Both the position numbers and the translations under genes were made by a program. A stretch of 64,000 nucleotides of DNA, from contig NZ_FZMZ01000005.1 of assembly GCF_900187325.1 (NCBI RefSeq), forward strand, positions 558,001 to 622,000, written 5' to 3'. Position 1 is the stretch's first letter. Each line of letters starts with the position of its first letter. A model generated the notes under the pieces. It did no database searches and had not been told where the DNA came from. It worked only from the letters and a program-made list of their open reading frames with translations. The DNA comes from Virgibacillus ndiopensis (lineage in GTDB: Bacteria; Bacillota; Bacilli; Bacillales; Amphibacillaceae). Positions 25,725 to 34,228 of this stretch are shown piece after piece.

Positions 25725-26498
25725 TCATTCTTTTGTGTAGAAAAATGTATCCAGTAAACTAAAATGATATTGATTAGGACTAAATATTTGTTCCGTACTA
25801 CCTACAAATAAAACCCCTTTTTCTACCAACGCATCACTGAAACGTTCATAGATGATTTCTTTTGCTTGATCAGTAAAATAAATTAATACATTTCGACAAA
25901 CTATTAAATCCACATTTCTTGGATAACGATCGACCAATAAATTATGTTTTTTAAATGTCACCATTTGTTTAATTCGATTATCAATATAATACAATCCATG
26001 TTCACAACGAAAATATTTTTCCTTCAATTCAAATGGGAGTTCTTTTAATGCTTGTTTCTGATAAATACCACGTTTTGCTTTTTCTAATACTTTACCATCT
26101 ATATCTGTTGCAATAATGCGTAAATTAACATGTGGAAAATGCTCTCTTAACATAATTGCGATACTATATGGTTCTTCTCCCGTTGAACATGCAGCACTCC
26201 AGACAGTTAGATTAGTCGATTTGTTTAGTAAAGCAGGTAAAATTTTGTCTTGTAAAACGTGCCATCTTTTAGGGTTCCGATAAAACTCTGAAACATTAAT
26301 AGTAAGACGATCAACAAATTCTTGTAACAAAACTTCATCTTTGTCTAAAACTTGAGCATAGTCATTAAACGTAGAAAAACCACGTTTATTTCTTAAAGAT
26401 GTAAGACGCCTTTTCATTTGAGCTTCTTTATACAACGTTAAATCAATTCCCAGTTTTCTTTTTATATGGGAAATAAAATCTATGTAATCCGCTGACAT
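25725..26498 (-). CDS. cheR: Chemotaxis protein methyltransferase CheR
   Basis: SAM-dependent enzyme that methylates glutamates of chemoreceptors. The 257-aa protein has the N-terminal CheR_N helices (residues 1-60), then the SAM-binding WSAACSTGEEPYSIA near residue 95 and the segment LIVCRNVLIYF near 195. GAGGAG precedes the ATG. It lies between ndk and the aro genes, the conserved Bacillus position outside the main flagellar cluster. A chemoreceptor gene that could be its substrate lies at 51.8 kb. Confidence 0.95.
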   Translation of the reverse strand: MSADYIDFISHIKRKLGIDLTLYKEAQMKRRLTSLRNKRGFSTFNDYAQVLDKDEVLLQEFVDRLTINVSEFYRNPKRWHVLQDKILPALLNKSTNLTVWSAACSTGEEPYSIAIMLREHFPHVNLRIIATDIDGKVLEKAKRGIYQKQALKELPFELKEKYFRCEHGLYYIDNRIKQMVTFKKHNLLVDRYPRNVDLIVCRNVLIYFTDQAKEIIYERFSDALVEKGVLFVGSTEQIFSPNQYHFSLLDTFFYTKE

Positions 26499-26523
26499 TT
26501 CATTACTCCTCTTTGTTATAGGA

Positions 26524-26550
26524 AAACCCCCGTTAAAAAAACGGAGGTTT
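26524..26550 (-). terminator. Terminator after ndk
   Basis: Stem AAACCTCCGTT / AACGGGGGTTT with a loop of about five T, 7 nt after the ndk stop; the downstream T tail is short (TTTTCC). Confidence 0.65.
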
Positions 26551-26556
26551 ATTTGC

Positions 26557-27003
26557 TTAATAGATCCAGCTGCTGTCTTGTTTAGAATAAGAAACTAATT
26601 CGCTTTCATTGAAGAACAAACCAATTTCTCTTTCAGCACTTTCACTCGAATCTGAACCATGAATAATATTTTTTCCAACAGTCATACCATAGTCACCGCG
26701 AACCGTACCGGATGCAGCTTCTTGTGGATTTGTTTTACCCATCATATCACGTGCTGTAGCAATTACGTTTTCGCCTTCCCAAACCATTGCGAAAACAGGT
26801 CCAGATGTGATGAAATCAACTAATTCACCGAAGAATGGGCGTTCTTTATGCTCGCCATAATGATTTTCTGCTAATTCGTTTGAAATACTCATTAATTTTG
26901 CTCCAACAAGTTTAAAACCTTTCTTTTCAAAGCGATTAACAATGTCTCCAATCAAATTGCGTTGAACCCCGTCTGGTTTTACCATTAAAAATGTTTTTTC
27001 CAT
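26557..27003 (-). CDS. ndk: Nucleoside diphosphate kinase
   Basis: Transfers the gamma-phosphate between NTPs and NDPs via a phosphohistidine. The 148-aa protein has the N-terminal [13 protein letters not shown] and the active-site segment [20 protein letters not shown] with its catalytic His. GAGGTG lies 6 nt before the ATG at 27003. The open frame extends upstream to 27129, but that part is outside the family and passes through the promoter, so it was excluded. Confidence 0.97.
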   Translation of the reverse strand: MEKTFLMVKPDGVQRNLIGDIVNRFEKKGFKLVGAKLMSISNELAENHYGEHKERPFFGELVDFITSGPVFAMVWEGENVIATARDMMGKTNPQEAASGTVRGDYGMTVGKNIIHGSDSSESAEREIGLFFNESELVSYSKQDSSWIY

Positions 27004-27034
27004 TTCTACACCTCTTCTATGTATGTTTGTACTA

Positions 27035-27062
27035 ATATTACAGCCGATAAAAATTTTATCAA
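27035..27062 (-). promoter_or_regulatory. Probable sigma-A promoter of ndk
   Basis: Minus strand TTGATA, 16 nt, TAATAT, about 32 nt upstream of the ndk ATG. Confidence 0.5.
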
Positions 27063-27109
27063 ACTTTGGCATAAATAACAATATACCCGTAAGAAATATG
27101 ACTATGTAA

Positions 27110-27600
27110 CTTTTGATACCATTTCTCAATGGCCACGTGAGCGGACCGAAGTCTTCTTACGATAAGTCTAACACGAATTTGCTTACGTTCTTCATTTTTG
27201 CTTTACTTTATCTCCTAGTTGGAGGAATAGTCGGTGCCCTGCTACCACTACAGAAATACACTACGCCAAGGTCGAGCGTCTATAATTCCGTAACATCCAT
27301 CACTTAATTTCAGTGATTGGAGCGAGGTCAATGTAAATTTCCATCACTTTCGTTGTGCTTTTATTCATCTGATTTCATTTATAAGAAATAGATAAGCATT
27401 TATTTTCTTACTAGCAGCCCGTATACTCGTAGACTCCTGGGGAGATGAGAGGCATCGGTGAGACCCCGGAATTTGTAGACGAGGAGGCTCATCAGTCACC
27501 CCGAAATGCGGAGTGTATACCGTCTGCGAGGCAGAAAACAATATAAATTACGAAATTACTACAGCGCTTATGTTACATTCTAAAAATAACAACAAGCTAG
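27110..27600. repeat. Fold-back dispersed repeat, copy 2 (degenerate)
   Basis: Gene-free stretch of about 490 nt between hepT and the ndk promoter. Positions 27331-27448 align with 19106-19224, including TTTCTTACTAGCAGCCCGTA and TAGACTCCTGGGGAGATGAG. The following arm (to about 27536) has GAGACCCCGGA and GACGAGGAGGCTCATC, typical of the same repeat family. The left part (27110-27330) is too decayed to align by eye, although GTTGGAGGAATAGTCGG may be a remnant of the opposite arm. Short open frames here are accidental. Confidence 0.65.
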
Positions 27601-27616
27601 CAAAAAGAGCCTAATA

Positions 27617-28588
27617 TTATGAACGTCTTTTCCCGATATATTTTGCAATGTCCTGTAATGTATGCTTTGCTTTAATATTTGGAAGCTGATCTAGCATCTT
27701 TAAGGCTTTTTCTAAATATAAATTACTAATTTTATAAGAGCATTCAATTGCATTTGTTTTATGTAAAACACTTAAAAGATTGTTCATGTCCTTTTCCGCA
27801 ACATCATCAGGGTTTGCGAACGTATCTCTTAACAACTGGTTAAACGTCGAATCTTCCATAGCAAATAATACTGGTAAGGTTATATTCCCTTGAAGTAAAT
27901 CGTTTCCGGCAGGTTTACCGAGTACATTAGCCGATGACGTAAAATCTAAAATATCATCAATTATTTGATAAGACATTCCAATGAAATATCCATATTTATA
28001 CAGTTTATTTGCTAATGTTTCAGGCACATCAGCTGCAATCGCGCCTAATTTGCAACTTGTCGCAATCAACAATGCCGTTTTTCGCTTAATTCTACGCAAA
28101 TAATCTCGTAGCTGCTGATCCCATACATACTTATCCTTAATTTGCTCAAACTCTCCAACACAGACTTCCACAATTGTTTTAGATAACACTTTGTGTGCAG
28201 ACGGTTTTTGCAGCTTTGTAATACTCTCTAAAGATCTAGCTAAAATATAATCCCCTGTATACATTGCAACACGATTATCATAAAGCTGTTTTATTGTTGG
28301 TTTTCCTCGTCGTAATGCTGCATCATCTATTACATCATCATGTACAAGTGATGCCATGTGAATTAATTCAAGTGAGACAGCAACTGTTTTTATACGTTCA
28401 ATGTTAAAGTCACCAAATTGACCAGATAGCAAAACAAAAACAGGTCGGATTCTTTTTCCACCTGCACGCAACAATTGTGTAGATGCTTCTCGTAAAACAG
28501 GATGTTCAGCTTGAATTACTTTCATTAAAGCCTCTTCAATTAAATCTAAATCTTTTTTTAAATATCCATATGTTTTAGCTATTTTCAT
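27617..28588 (-). CDS. hepT: Heptaprenyl diphosphate synthase component II
   Basis: Catalytic subunit that elongates farnesyl diphosphate with isopentenyl diphosphate to the C35 side chain of menaquinone-7. The 323-aa trans-prenyltransferase has the first aspartate-rich motif in ASLVHDDVIDDAALRRG near residue 80 and the second in QIIDDILDFT near residue 210, with the GGKRIRP and HMAS segments of the family. The ATG at 28588 is preferred: AAGGTGA is upstream, whereas the in-frame GTG at 28597 is inside this site. It works with HepS, two genes upstream. Confidence 0.95.
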   Translation of the reverse strand: MKIAKTYGYLKKDLDLIEEALMKVIQAEHPVLREASTQLLRAGGKRIRPVFVLLSGQFGDFNIERIKTVAVSLELIHMASLVHDDVIDDAALRRGKPTIKQLYDNRVAMYTGDYILARSLESITKLQKPSAHKVLSKTIVEVCVGEFEQIKDKYVWDQQLRDYLRRIKRKTALLIATSCKLGAIAADVPETLANKLYKYGYFIGMSYQIIDDILDFTSSANVLGKPAGNDLLQGNITLPVLFAMEDSTFNQLLRDTFANPDDVAEKDMNNLLSVLHKTNAIECSYKISNLYLEKALKMLDQLPNIKAKHTLQDIAKYIGKRRS

Positions 28589-28631
28589 GCATGTCACCTT
28601 TTAATTCTCTTACTATTTTGTATTATTCTTA

Positions 28632-29336
28632 CTATTTATATCCCATATGCATTGCAGCAACACCGCCAGTATAGCTTTTCACTTGTACATGAGAAAAACC
28701 AGCATTTAAGAACATTTGCTTAAGTTCTTTCTTGTCTGGGAAGCTTTTGGCTGATTCGTGTAACCATGCGTATTCTTTATAGCTTTTAGCTAACATTCTA
28801 CCGATGAGAGGCATTATATAACGGAAATAAAAGTAATAGCCTTGTCTAAAGCCAATCATCGTAGGTTGAGAGGTCTCTAGACAAACAACTTTTCCATGAG
28901 GCTTAACTACCCGATACATTTCTTTTAACACAGTCATGTAATCTGGAACATTGCGTAATCCAAAACCAATTGTTACATAATCAAACGAGTTATCATCAAA
29001 CGGAAGTTCCATTGCATTGCCGTGAATAAAGCTAAGCTGTTTCATGTTAAGATGTTGATGTTTCTCATTCGCAACCGAGAGCATATTCTGACTGAAATCG
29101 AGCCCAATCACTTCCCCCTCAGATCCAATAGCTTCTGCCAGTGAAATTGACCAATCGCCGGTTCCGCAACAAACATCAAGTGCTTTAGTCCCTTTTTCTA
29201 CTTCCATTCGTCTCATAACATCTTTACGCCATGCTTTATGTCTCTGGAAAGATATGATGGAATTCATGGAATCATAGTTATTATATATTTTTTCAAAAAC
29301 ATGATGGACACGTTCCTCTTTGGATTGCTCGTGCAT
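28632..29336 (-). CDS. menG: Demethylmenaquinone methyltransferase
   Basis: SAM-dependent methyltransferase for the last step of menaquinone synthesis. The 234-aa protein carries [18 protein letters not shown] (motif I, near residue 50), [13 protein letters not shown], and the UbiE/MenG signature [20 protein letters not shown]. It lies between hepS (3 nt) and hepT (43 nt), the standard hepS-menG-hepT order, so side chain and ring methylation are co-expressed. AAGGG precedes the ATG. Confidence 0.96.
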   Translation of the reverse strand: MHEQSKEERVHHVFEKIYNNYDSMNSIISFQRHKAWRKDVMRRMEVEKGTKALDVCCGTGDWSISLAEAIGSEGEVIGLDFSQNMLSVANEKHQHLNMKQLSFIHGNAMELPFDDNSFDYVTIGFGLRNVPDYMTVLKEMYRVVKPHGKVVCLETSQPTMIGFRQGYYFYFRYIMPLIGRMLAKSYKEYAWLHESAKSFPDKKELKQMFLNAGFSHVQVKSYTGGVAAMHMGYK

Positions 29337-29339
29337 CGA

Positions 29340-30134
29340 TTACCCTTCTTCCACGTTTAGATCTTTATATAAAAATTGATTTATCTTATTTGTAACATGT
29401 GATTTCAGATTTGATAGATGGAGAGGTAGTTTTGACACTTCCTTTTCCATGGATGATAAATTTTCTTGAATAATTGCTTCAACGTTAGTTACCATACTTG
29501 TATATGTATTGGATTTTGATTGTCCTAGCCAAATATCAAATAATGGAGAGCTATCCTTATTCTGAAACAGTCTTTTCTCCTGTAATAATTTACTAGTTAA
29601 CAACCAATCTTCTGTTATAGATTTTACTGCAGTTGCTTGAACATGGTCTGCCACACGTAAAATCAATAATGATTCAACCTTTTTAATTAAATCAATGTAC
29701 TCTGGAAAAGAATCTACTTCTCTGTAGTATATTTGCATTTTATATTCGTTAATTTCCTTGATTGCGGACGCAAGCACATGAATCATTTGATAATCCTCAA
29801 TCTCTGAAAGAAGTAAATAATAGAGGCCACTATAATAGTCCCCTGCTAAAACAGTTAGTTGTCTTTTCTTTTTTAATGCCTTACTTTCATCAATTGCTGT
29901 TTTTTTGGCAACTAAGTCATGTGTATCTAAAGCTATTTGAACTAACATCGTGGTTATAATATATTGCTGTTTTTCTGATGCTGTTAACGGTGTATTAGTA
30001 ACAATAGAGGCTAATAAAAACAGCTTTCCCTCATCTATAACTGGCTTCTGTAAATACTTCTCTAGATATGTGTGATGGATTGTTTTCTCGATGGATCGTT
30101 TAAGATTTTCAAGTTCTAAACTAGAGGTTTGCAC
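29340..30134 (-). CDS. hepS: Heptaprenyl diphosphate synthase component I
   Basis: Non-catalytic partner of HepT; it has no aspartate-rich motif and is thought to set chain length. The 264-aa protein is mostly helical with conserved-type segments such as LASIVTNTPLTASEKQ and LAGDYYSGLYYLLLSEIED. The start chosen is GTG at 30134, 5 nt after AGGTGA; the in-frame GTG at 30143 lies in the ribosome site. Position upstream of menG supports the call. Confidence 0.9.
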   Translation of the reverse strand: MQTSSLELENLKRSIEKTIHHTYLEKYLQKPVIDEGKLFLLASIVTNTPLTASEKQQYIITTMLVQIALDTHDLVAKKTAIDESKALKKKRQLTVLAGDYYSGLYYLLLSEIEDYQMIHVLASAIKEINEYKMQIYYREVDSFPEYIDLIKKVESLLILRVADHVQATAVKSITEDWLLTSKLLQEKRLFQNKDSSPLFDIWLGQSKSNTYTSMVTNVEAIIQENLSSMEKEVSKLPLHLSNLKSHVTNKINQFLYKDLNVEEG

Positions 30135-30179
30135 AGTAATCACCTAAGCCCTTTCTCCCATTACGCAATTCTATCTGAC

Positions 30180-30188
30180 ATTATAGCA
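30180..30188 (-). promoter_or_regulatory. Extended -10 promoter of hepS-menG-hepT
   Basis: Minus strand TGCTATAAT is a perfect extended -10 element, about 45 nt upstream of the hepS start. No clear -35 hexamer, which is usual for extended -10 promoters. Confidence 0.65.
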
Positions 30189-30257
30189 TAAGTTTTGTGC
30201 AAATCATAAGCAGATGAACATATTTGATCAGAATGAATAATCATTTTCTTGGTTTTC

Positions 30258-30488
30258 CTAATTATTATCAATTTGACCATGACTTGTTTGAATAATGGCT
30301 TTTCCTCTTACCTTTACTGCGGAAGTATGCTCAGTAAACTGCGCAATCATAACTTCATCCTTATCCAATTTTTCTGAGTGATGAAACCTGGTATCCGAAC
30401 CTCTAGTCAACCCTATTACATTAACTCCATCTTCCAGCGCTTTAATTACAAAGAAATCAGATTTAAATTTTGTATTTGATTCGTCCAT
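30258..30488 (-). CDS. mtrB: Tryptophan RNA-binding attenuation protein (TRAP)
   Basis: Ring-forming protein that, with bound tryptophan, binds (G/U)AG repeats and attenuates trp transcripts. The 76-aa protein is nearly colinear with B. subtilis [24 protein letters not shown] and [14 protein letters not shown]. The RNA-contact residues of the KKR set are present (Lys in HSEKLDKDE, Lys and Arg in VKVRG). GGAGG precedes the ATG. Its usual partner mtrA (folE) and the trp operon are both absent from the window. Confidence 0.96.
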   Translation of the reverse strand: MDESNTKFKSDFFVIKALEDGVNVIGLTRGSDTRFHHSEKLDKDEVMIAQFTEHTSAVKVRGKAIIQTSHGQIDNN

Positions 30489-30554
30489 TCGGATCCTCCT
30501 ACAGTATGTTTCTTATACTATCGCTTATTACAACTAATGTGTCAATTCAAAAAG

Positions 30555-30584
30555 AAAAAGGGCGCGTGAATACGCACCCTTTTT
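30555..30584 (-). terminator. Terminator after hup
   Basis: Stem AAAAAGGGTGCGT / ACGCGCCCTTTTT with a 4-nt loop, 18 nt beyond the hup stop, ending in a T-run. Confidence 0.85.
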
Positions 30585-30601
30585 CGCCCTATGTAAAACT
30601 A

Positions 30602-30874
30602 TTATTTTACGCTTTCTTTTAGGGCTTTCCCTGGTTTAAATGCAGGGACTTTGCTAGCAGGAATTTCGATCTCTTCTCCAGTTTGTGGATTACGACCTTT
30701 ACGAGCTGAACGCTCACGTACTTCAAAATTCCCGAATCCAATTAGTTGCACTTTTTCACCATTTTTAAGTGAATCCATGACAGATTCAAAAACTGCATCT
30801 ACAGCTTTTGTAGCATCCTTCTTAGAAAGTTCACCTTTTTCAGCAACTGCATTAACTAAGTCTGTTTTATTCAT
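30602..30874 (-). CDS. hup: Histone-like DNA-binding protein HU
   Basis: Dimeric DNA-bending protein of the nucleoid (HBsu in B. subtilis). The 90-aa product from the ATG at 30874 has the standard N-terminus [13 protein letters not shown] and the HU signature [20 protein letters not shown] in the DNA-binding arm. GAGGAGGTG lies upstream. A longer frame to 30910 only adds the leader and was rejected. Monocistronic between a terminator and its own promoter. Confidence 0.97.
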   Translation of the reverse strand: MNKTDLVNAVAEKGELSKKDATKAVDAVFESVMDSLKNGEKVQLIGFGNFEVRERSARKGRNPQTGEEIEIPASKVPAFKPGKALKESVK

Positions 30875-30958
30875 GACATTCACCTCCTCCCAAAAAATTT
30901 CAATCGACATTGGAACAAATAACTAATTTAATTTCATTTGTTAACCAATTTGCCATCA

Positions 30959-30994
30959 ATTATACTTATATGCCATCTTTTTCAAGGATGACAA
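30959..30994 (-). promoter_or_regulatory. Promoter region of hup
   Basis: Minus strand TTGTCA, 18 nt, TATAAG, with an overlapping TATAAT (30959-30964). It gives a leader of about 85 nt. The rest of the 349-nt gap between hup and spoIVA (30875-31223) is very AT-rich; I see no gene in it. Confidence 0.5.
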
Positions 30995-31196
30995 GGCTTA
31001 TATTAACCGAGATTGCTACAAAATTCAACAATAAGTTCATATTTTTTATTTTTAAATTGAATTTTAGCTATAATTTTATACAGAATTTACATTTAATGGA
31101 ATAAAATCATCTCGTCCAATATACCTTGTTTCACTAATATATATACGACATAAATTTGCATTTTCCTGCTGTTAATAAAAAATTTATAAAAAAAGA

Positions 31197-31227
31197 CAAA
31201 AAAATAGCAGCTCTGATCGGCTGCTAT
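31197..31227 (-). terminator. Terminator after spoIVA
   Basis: Stem ATAGCAGC / GGCTGCTAT-type (8 bp) overlapping the spoIVA stop codon and followed on the minus strand by TTTTTTTGTCTTTTTT. Confidence 0.8.
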
Positions 31228-32702
31228 AAAATAATGGCGATTAAACCGCCTGACCCTTCATTAATAATTCGTTCAAGGGTATCCTTTAATTTATATCTGG
31301 CGTTCTCTGGCATTAGAGCAATTTTTGCTTGAATCCCTTCCCGCACTATTGAACTTAAGGACCTACCGAAAATGTCAGATTCCCAAATTGATAATGGATC
31401 CTCTTCAAAATCTTGCATGAGGTATCGTACCAATTCTTCACTTTGTTTTTCTGTTCCAATAATTGGAGCAAATTCAGATTCTACCTCAACTTTAATCATA
31501 TGAATAGAAGGTGCAACTGCTTTAAGTCTAACACCGAATCTTGAACCTTGCCTTATAATTTCTGGCTCATCTAACTCCATATCCTCTAAAGAAGGGGCAG
31601 CAATTCCATATCCGGTTTGTTTCACCATTTGCAGGGCACCTGAAACTTGATCATATTCTCGTTTAGCATGTGCGAAATCCTGCATAAGTTCTAATAAATG
31701 ATCTTTACCACGTATTTCTTCTCCAACAATTTCTTTTAATATTTGATCGTATAAGTGATCTGGTGCATGTAAATCAATCTCTGCAACCCCTTCACCCATT
31801 TCCATTCCAGCCAGGTTTGCCCTATCAATATAGTCATAGTCTGCAAAATGCCCTACAATCTGATCTACGTCCCTTAGTCTTTTGATGTCCTTTACCGTAG
31901 TTTGAATTGCTTCTTGATAATTCTTCCGTAACCAGTGATCTTCATTCAGTACCATTACCCAGCTAGGGAGATTAACATTGACCTCTAGTACAGGAAACTC
32001 ATATAATGCTTCACGTAATACATTGTGTACGTCGTGTTCTGTCATTGATTCAATACTCATTGCAAGAACCGGTATGTCATATTTCTCGGACAAATCCTGC
32101 CGTAATAATTCCGTTTCCTGACTCGTTGGTCGCACTGAATTGACAACCATGATAAAAGGCTTTCCGACTTCTTTCAGCTCTTCAACGACTTTTGATTCAG
32201 CATCAACATAATCATTGCGAGGTATCTCACCAAATGTTCCATCAGTTGTTACCACTACACCAATTGTTGAATGTTCCTGGATCACTTTACGAGTTCCGAT
32301 TTCGGCAGCGTCGTGAAATGGAATTGGTTCTTCATACCATGGTGTATGAATCATTCTTGGGCCATTTTCATCTTCAAATCCTTTTGCCCCTTCAACGGCG
32401 TAGCCGACACAATCAACAAGTCGAACATTTACATCGAGACCTTCGTCAACATTAACCTTCACCGCTTGATTTGGAACAAATTTAGGCTCAGTTGTCATAA
32501 TTGTTTTTCCAGCTGCGCTTTGCGGTAGTTCATCTAGTGCCCTAGACCGATCACTTTCATCTTCAATATCAGGTAAAACAACTAATTCCATAAACTTCTT
32601 AATAAAAGTTGATTTACCGGTCCGAACGGCACCCACAATCCCTAAATAAATATCTCCATTCGTCCGTTTCGAAATATCTTTAAAAATATCAATTCTCTCC
32701 AA
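31224..32702 (-). CDS. spoIVA: Stage IV sporulation protein A, coat-basement ATPase
   Basis: ATPase that polymerises on the forespore surface and anchors the spore coat; made in the mother cell. The 492-aa protein has a TRAFAC-type P-loop IVGAVRTGKSTFIKKF (residues 22-37), the switch-like VRLVDCVGYAVEGAKG, and a conserved C-terminus ERIINEGSGGLIAIIL that in B. subtilis contacts SpoVM. Start is TTG at 32702 behind GGGAGGGG. A sigma-E-type promoter lies upstream. Confidence 0.97.
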   Translation of the reverse strand: MERIDIFKDISKRTNGDIYLGIVGAVRTGKSTFIKKFMELVVLPDIEDESDRSRALDELPQSAAGKTIMTTEPKFVPNQAVKVNVDEGLDVNVRLVDCVGYAVEGAKGFEDENGPRMIHTPWYEEPIPFHDAAEIGTRKVIQEHSTIGVVVTTDGTFGEIPRNDYVDAESKVVEELKEVGKPFIMVVNSVRPTSQETELLRQDLSEKYDIPVLAMSIESMTEHDVHNVLREALYEFPVLEVNVNLPSWVMVLNEDHWLRKNYQEAIQTTVKDIKRLRDVDQIVGHFADYDYIDRANLAGMEMGEGVAEIDLHAPDHLYDQILKEIVGEEIRGKDHLLELMQDFAHAKREYDQVSGALQMVKQTGYGIAAPSLEDMELDEPEIIRQGSRFGVRLKAVAPSIHMIKVEVESEFAPIIGTEKQSEELVRYLMQDFEEDPLSIWESDIFGRSLSSIVREGIQAKIALMPENARYKLKDTLERIINEGSGGLIAIIL

Positions 32703-32766
32703 ACGATCCCCTCCCGATCTCCTTTACCAAATAGTGTTGAACAAACTACGAATAATTGACATTACA

Positions 32767-32796
32767 AGTCTATGATGTTGTCCTATCAAAATATGA
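32767..32796 (-). promoter_or_regulatory. Sigma-E-type promoter of spoIVA
   Basis: Minus strand TCATATT, 15 nt, CATAGACT. The -10 matches six of eight bases of the sigma-E consensus CATACAAT, with the -35 and spacing as expected. The leader is about 58 nt. The rest of 32703-33006 holds no gene that I can see. Confidence 0.65.
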
Positions 32797-32959
32797 CTTA
32801 AATGTGTGTAAAGATTTAAAAAAGATGAATATTTTAGACTTACTAGGAATTACTGGTATAATTTTGCTGTGATGTACATTCAGAAAGGACCGTGAAGCAT
32901 ACTAATTTGTTATCCAGACTGTTTTGCTCATAGAATAGGTATTAAAAAAGCATACAAAT

Positions 32960-32993
32960 AATCCCTTGCAACCAATATATGTTACAAGGGATT
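32960..32993 (-). terminator. Terminator after yphF
   Basis: Stem AATCCCTTG / CAAGGGATT extended imperfectly by AT pairs, 14 nt after the yphF stop, with GCTTTTTT further on. Confidence 0.65.
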
Positions 32994-33006
32994 TATTATG
33001 ATATAT

Positions 33007-33735
33007 TTATTTATCTTTATTCAAAATTATCGGCTCTCCATCATGGACTGTATACGGTAATGAATAAGCGGGTACGAATGGCGTATTTTCGGCTAGTAGA
33101 TACCGAATATCATCACCTTCTTTATAGTTATGATCATATTCCTTTAAAGCATCATAAAGATCATTTCGATAATCAACATATAGTTCACCATCTGTAGTCA
33201 TGATAATTGGCAAGTTATCACCGGAATACGGACTAACTACATATGGTTCATTTTCTAAACCTAACTCTTTATATTTTATTTTATAAATACCTTTCTCTAT
33301 TTGATCCCCAAACGGTGGATAAAGATGTTTATTACGATAAATCTGTAATTTCACGCTTACCTCACGTATTGCCTCCGTAATTCGTAAATCAATTAATTTC
33401 ACGCGTGGATTGTCCTCAGGTGTAATTAAAGTATACTGATAAACACCACCATTTTCATATGCATTACCTGGTATTTCTGCCAGTTGGTGGCCTTCTTTTA
33501 ATGTAGTGAAATCAATTAAATACTTTTGGAAGATAGGAGTATTCATTGGTTTTGTTTTGATAGGTACTAGTCCACTGTTATCTTCACGATAATTATCAAC
33601 AGCTGTTTGTACTAATTCTAACTGTGCTTCATTGGGTACTTGGTTCTTAGCTAACTCATTATCTGGATAAAGACAGCCACTTAACAAAACCATAAGTAAC
33701 AAAACGCCTATACCTTTAATATATGTATGATTCAT
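33007..33735 (-). CDS. yphF: YphF-like lipoprotein (DUF3939)
   Basis: Lipoprotein of 242 aa with signal peptide and lipobox VLLSGC (Cys21). The mature domain contains DNYREDNSGLVPIKTKPMN and VSPYSGDNLPIIMTTDGELY. Shape, length and position between yphE and spoIVA match B. subtilis YphF. Function unknown; the context (spoIVA, SpoVIF) makes a spore role possible but not shown. It follows yphE by 18 nt. Confidence 0.85.
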   Translation of the reverse strand: MNHTYIKGIGVLLLMVLLSGCLYPDNELAKNQVPNEAQLELVQTAVDNYREDNSGLVPIKTKPMNTPIFQKYLIDFTTLKEGHQLAEIPGNAYENGGVYQYTLITPEDNPRVKLIDLRITEAIREVSVKLQIYRNKHLYPPFGDQIEKGIYKIKYKELGLENEPYVVSPYSGDNLPIIMTTDGELYVDYRNDLYDALKEYDHNYKEGDDIRYLLAENTPFVPAYSLPYTVHDGEPIILNKDK

Positions 33736-33753
33736 AAAATGCCTCCTAAACTT

Positions 33754-33951
33754 TTACATAGTCGGTCCACTAAAGACAATATAAAAGATAATAATACTAC
33801 CAATGATCAAACAAATATATGCAAGCAACGATACAATTCCTGCAAACCACCCATGTAGTTTATGTCTGCTAAGTAGTATTAAACCAATAGCCACTAACAA
33901 AAGTATAATACCTGCAAATGAAATCCACATTTTTAGCATTGACTGTGACAT
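33754..33951 (-). CDS. yphE: YphE-like small membrane protein (DUF2768)
   Basis: Protein of 65 aa with two transmembrane helices (about residues 9-28 and 37-60) joined by a short basic loop SRHKLHGW. It matches the DUF2768 family member YphE that lies upstream of yphF in B. subtilis. Function unknown. It is followed by yphF after 18 nt, probably one transcript. Confidence 0.82.
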   Translation of the reverse strand: MSQSMLKMWISFAGIILLLVAIGLILLSRHKLHGWFAGIVSLLAYICLIIGSIIIFYIVFSGPTM

Positions 33952-34030
33952 CTATCTCACCCCTAATAAATAACGCCTTATATTTGCACAACGTATTATA
34001 TCATATCGAAAATAGTCGTAGCATCAAAAA

Positions 34031-34052
34031 ACCTTTAATTGTCATTAAAGGT
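34031..34052. terminator. Short hairpin upstream of yphE
   Basis: Perfect stem ACCTTTAAT / ATTAAAGGT with a 4-nt loop, about 80 nt upstream of yphE. T-runs are weak on both sides, so it may be only a secondary termination site. Confidence 0.4.
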
Positions 34053-34092
34053 AAAGTCATTCCTATTAATTTGATTTTTTACACAAAAAATA

Positions 34093-34130
34093 AAAACCGA
34101 GATGGAGGGGGCCATCTCCACCTCGATTTT
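34093..34130 (-). terminator. Strong terminator after the spoVIF-type gene
   Basis: Minus strand stem CGAGGTGGAG / CTCCATCTCG (one G-U pair) flanked by AAAA and TTTT, about 100 nt beyond the stop of the gene at 34229-34489. Confidence 0.75.
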
Positions 34131-34228
34131 GACTAAATAACACCCACTACAACTCTCTCCATGAATGCTTGTGCGATTTATATTATGCGAGCTGATACGT
34201 TTTTGTATCCTCACTTGCCCAGTTCAAA

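Noticed and set aside
22920-25725. T-box or TRAP-binding leader in the aromatic operon
   Set aside because: No T-box sequence (TGGNACCGCG-like) and no run of spaced GAG/TAG triplets upstream of aroC or between aroH and hisC.
26557-27129. N-terminally extended ndk of 190 aa with a membrane segment
   Set aside because: The extension precedes the ribosome site and covers the promoter; NDK proteins start at [12 protein letters not shown].
27113-27307. 64-codon + strand frame upstream of ndk
   Set aside because: No ribosome site and located in the decayed repeat copy.
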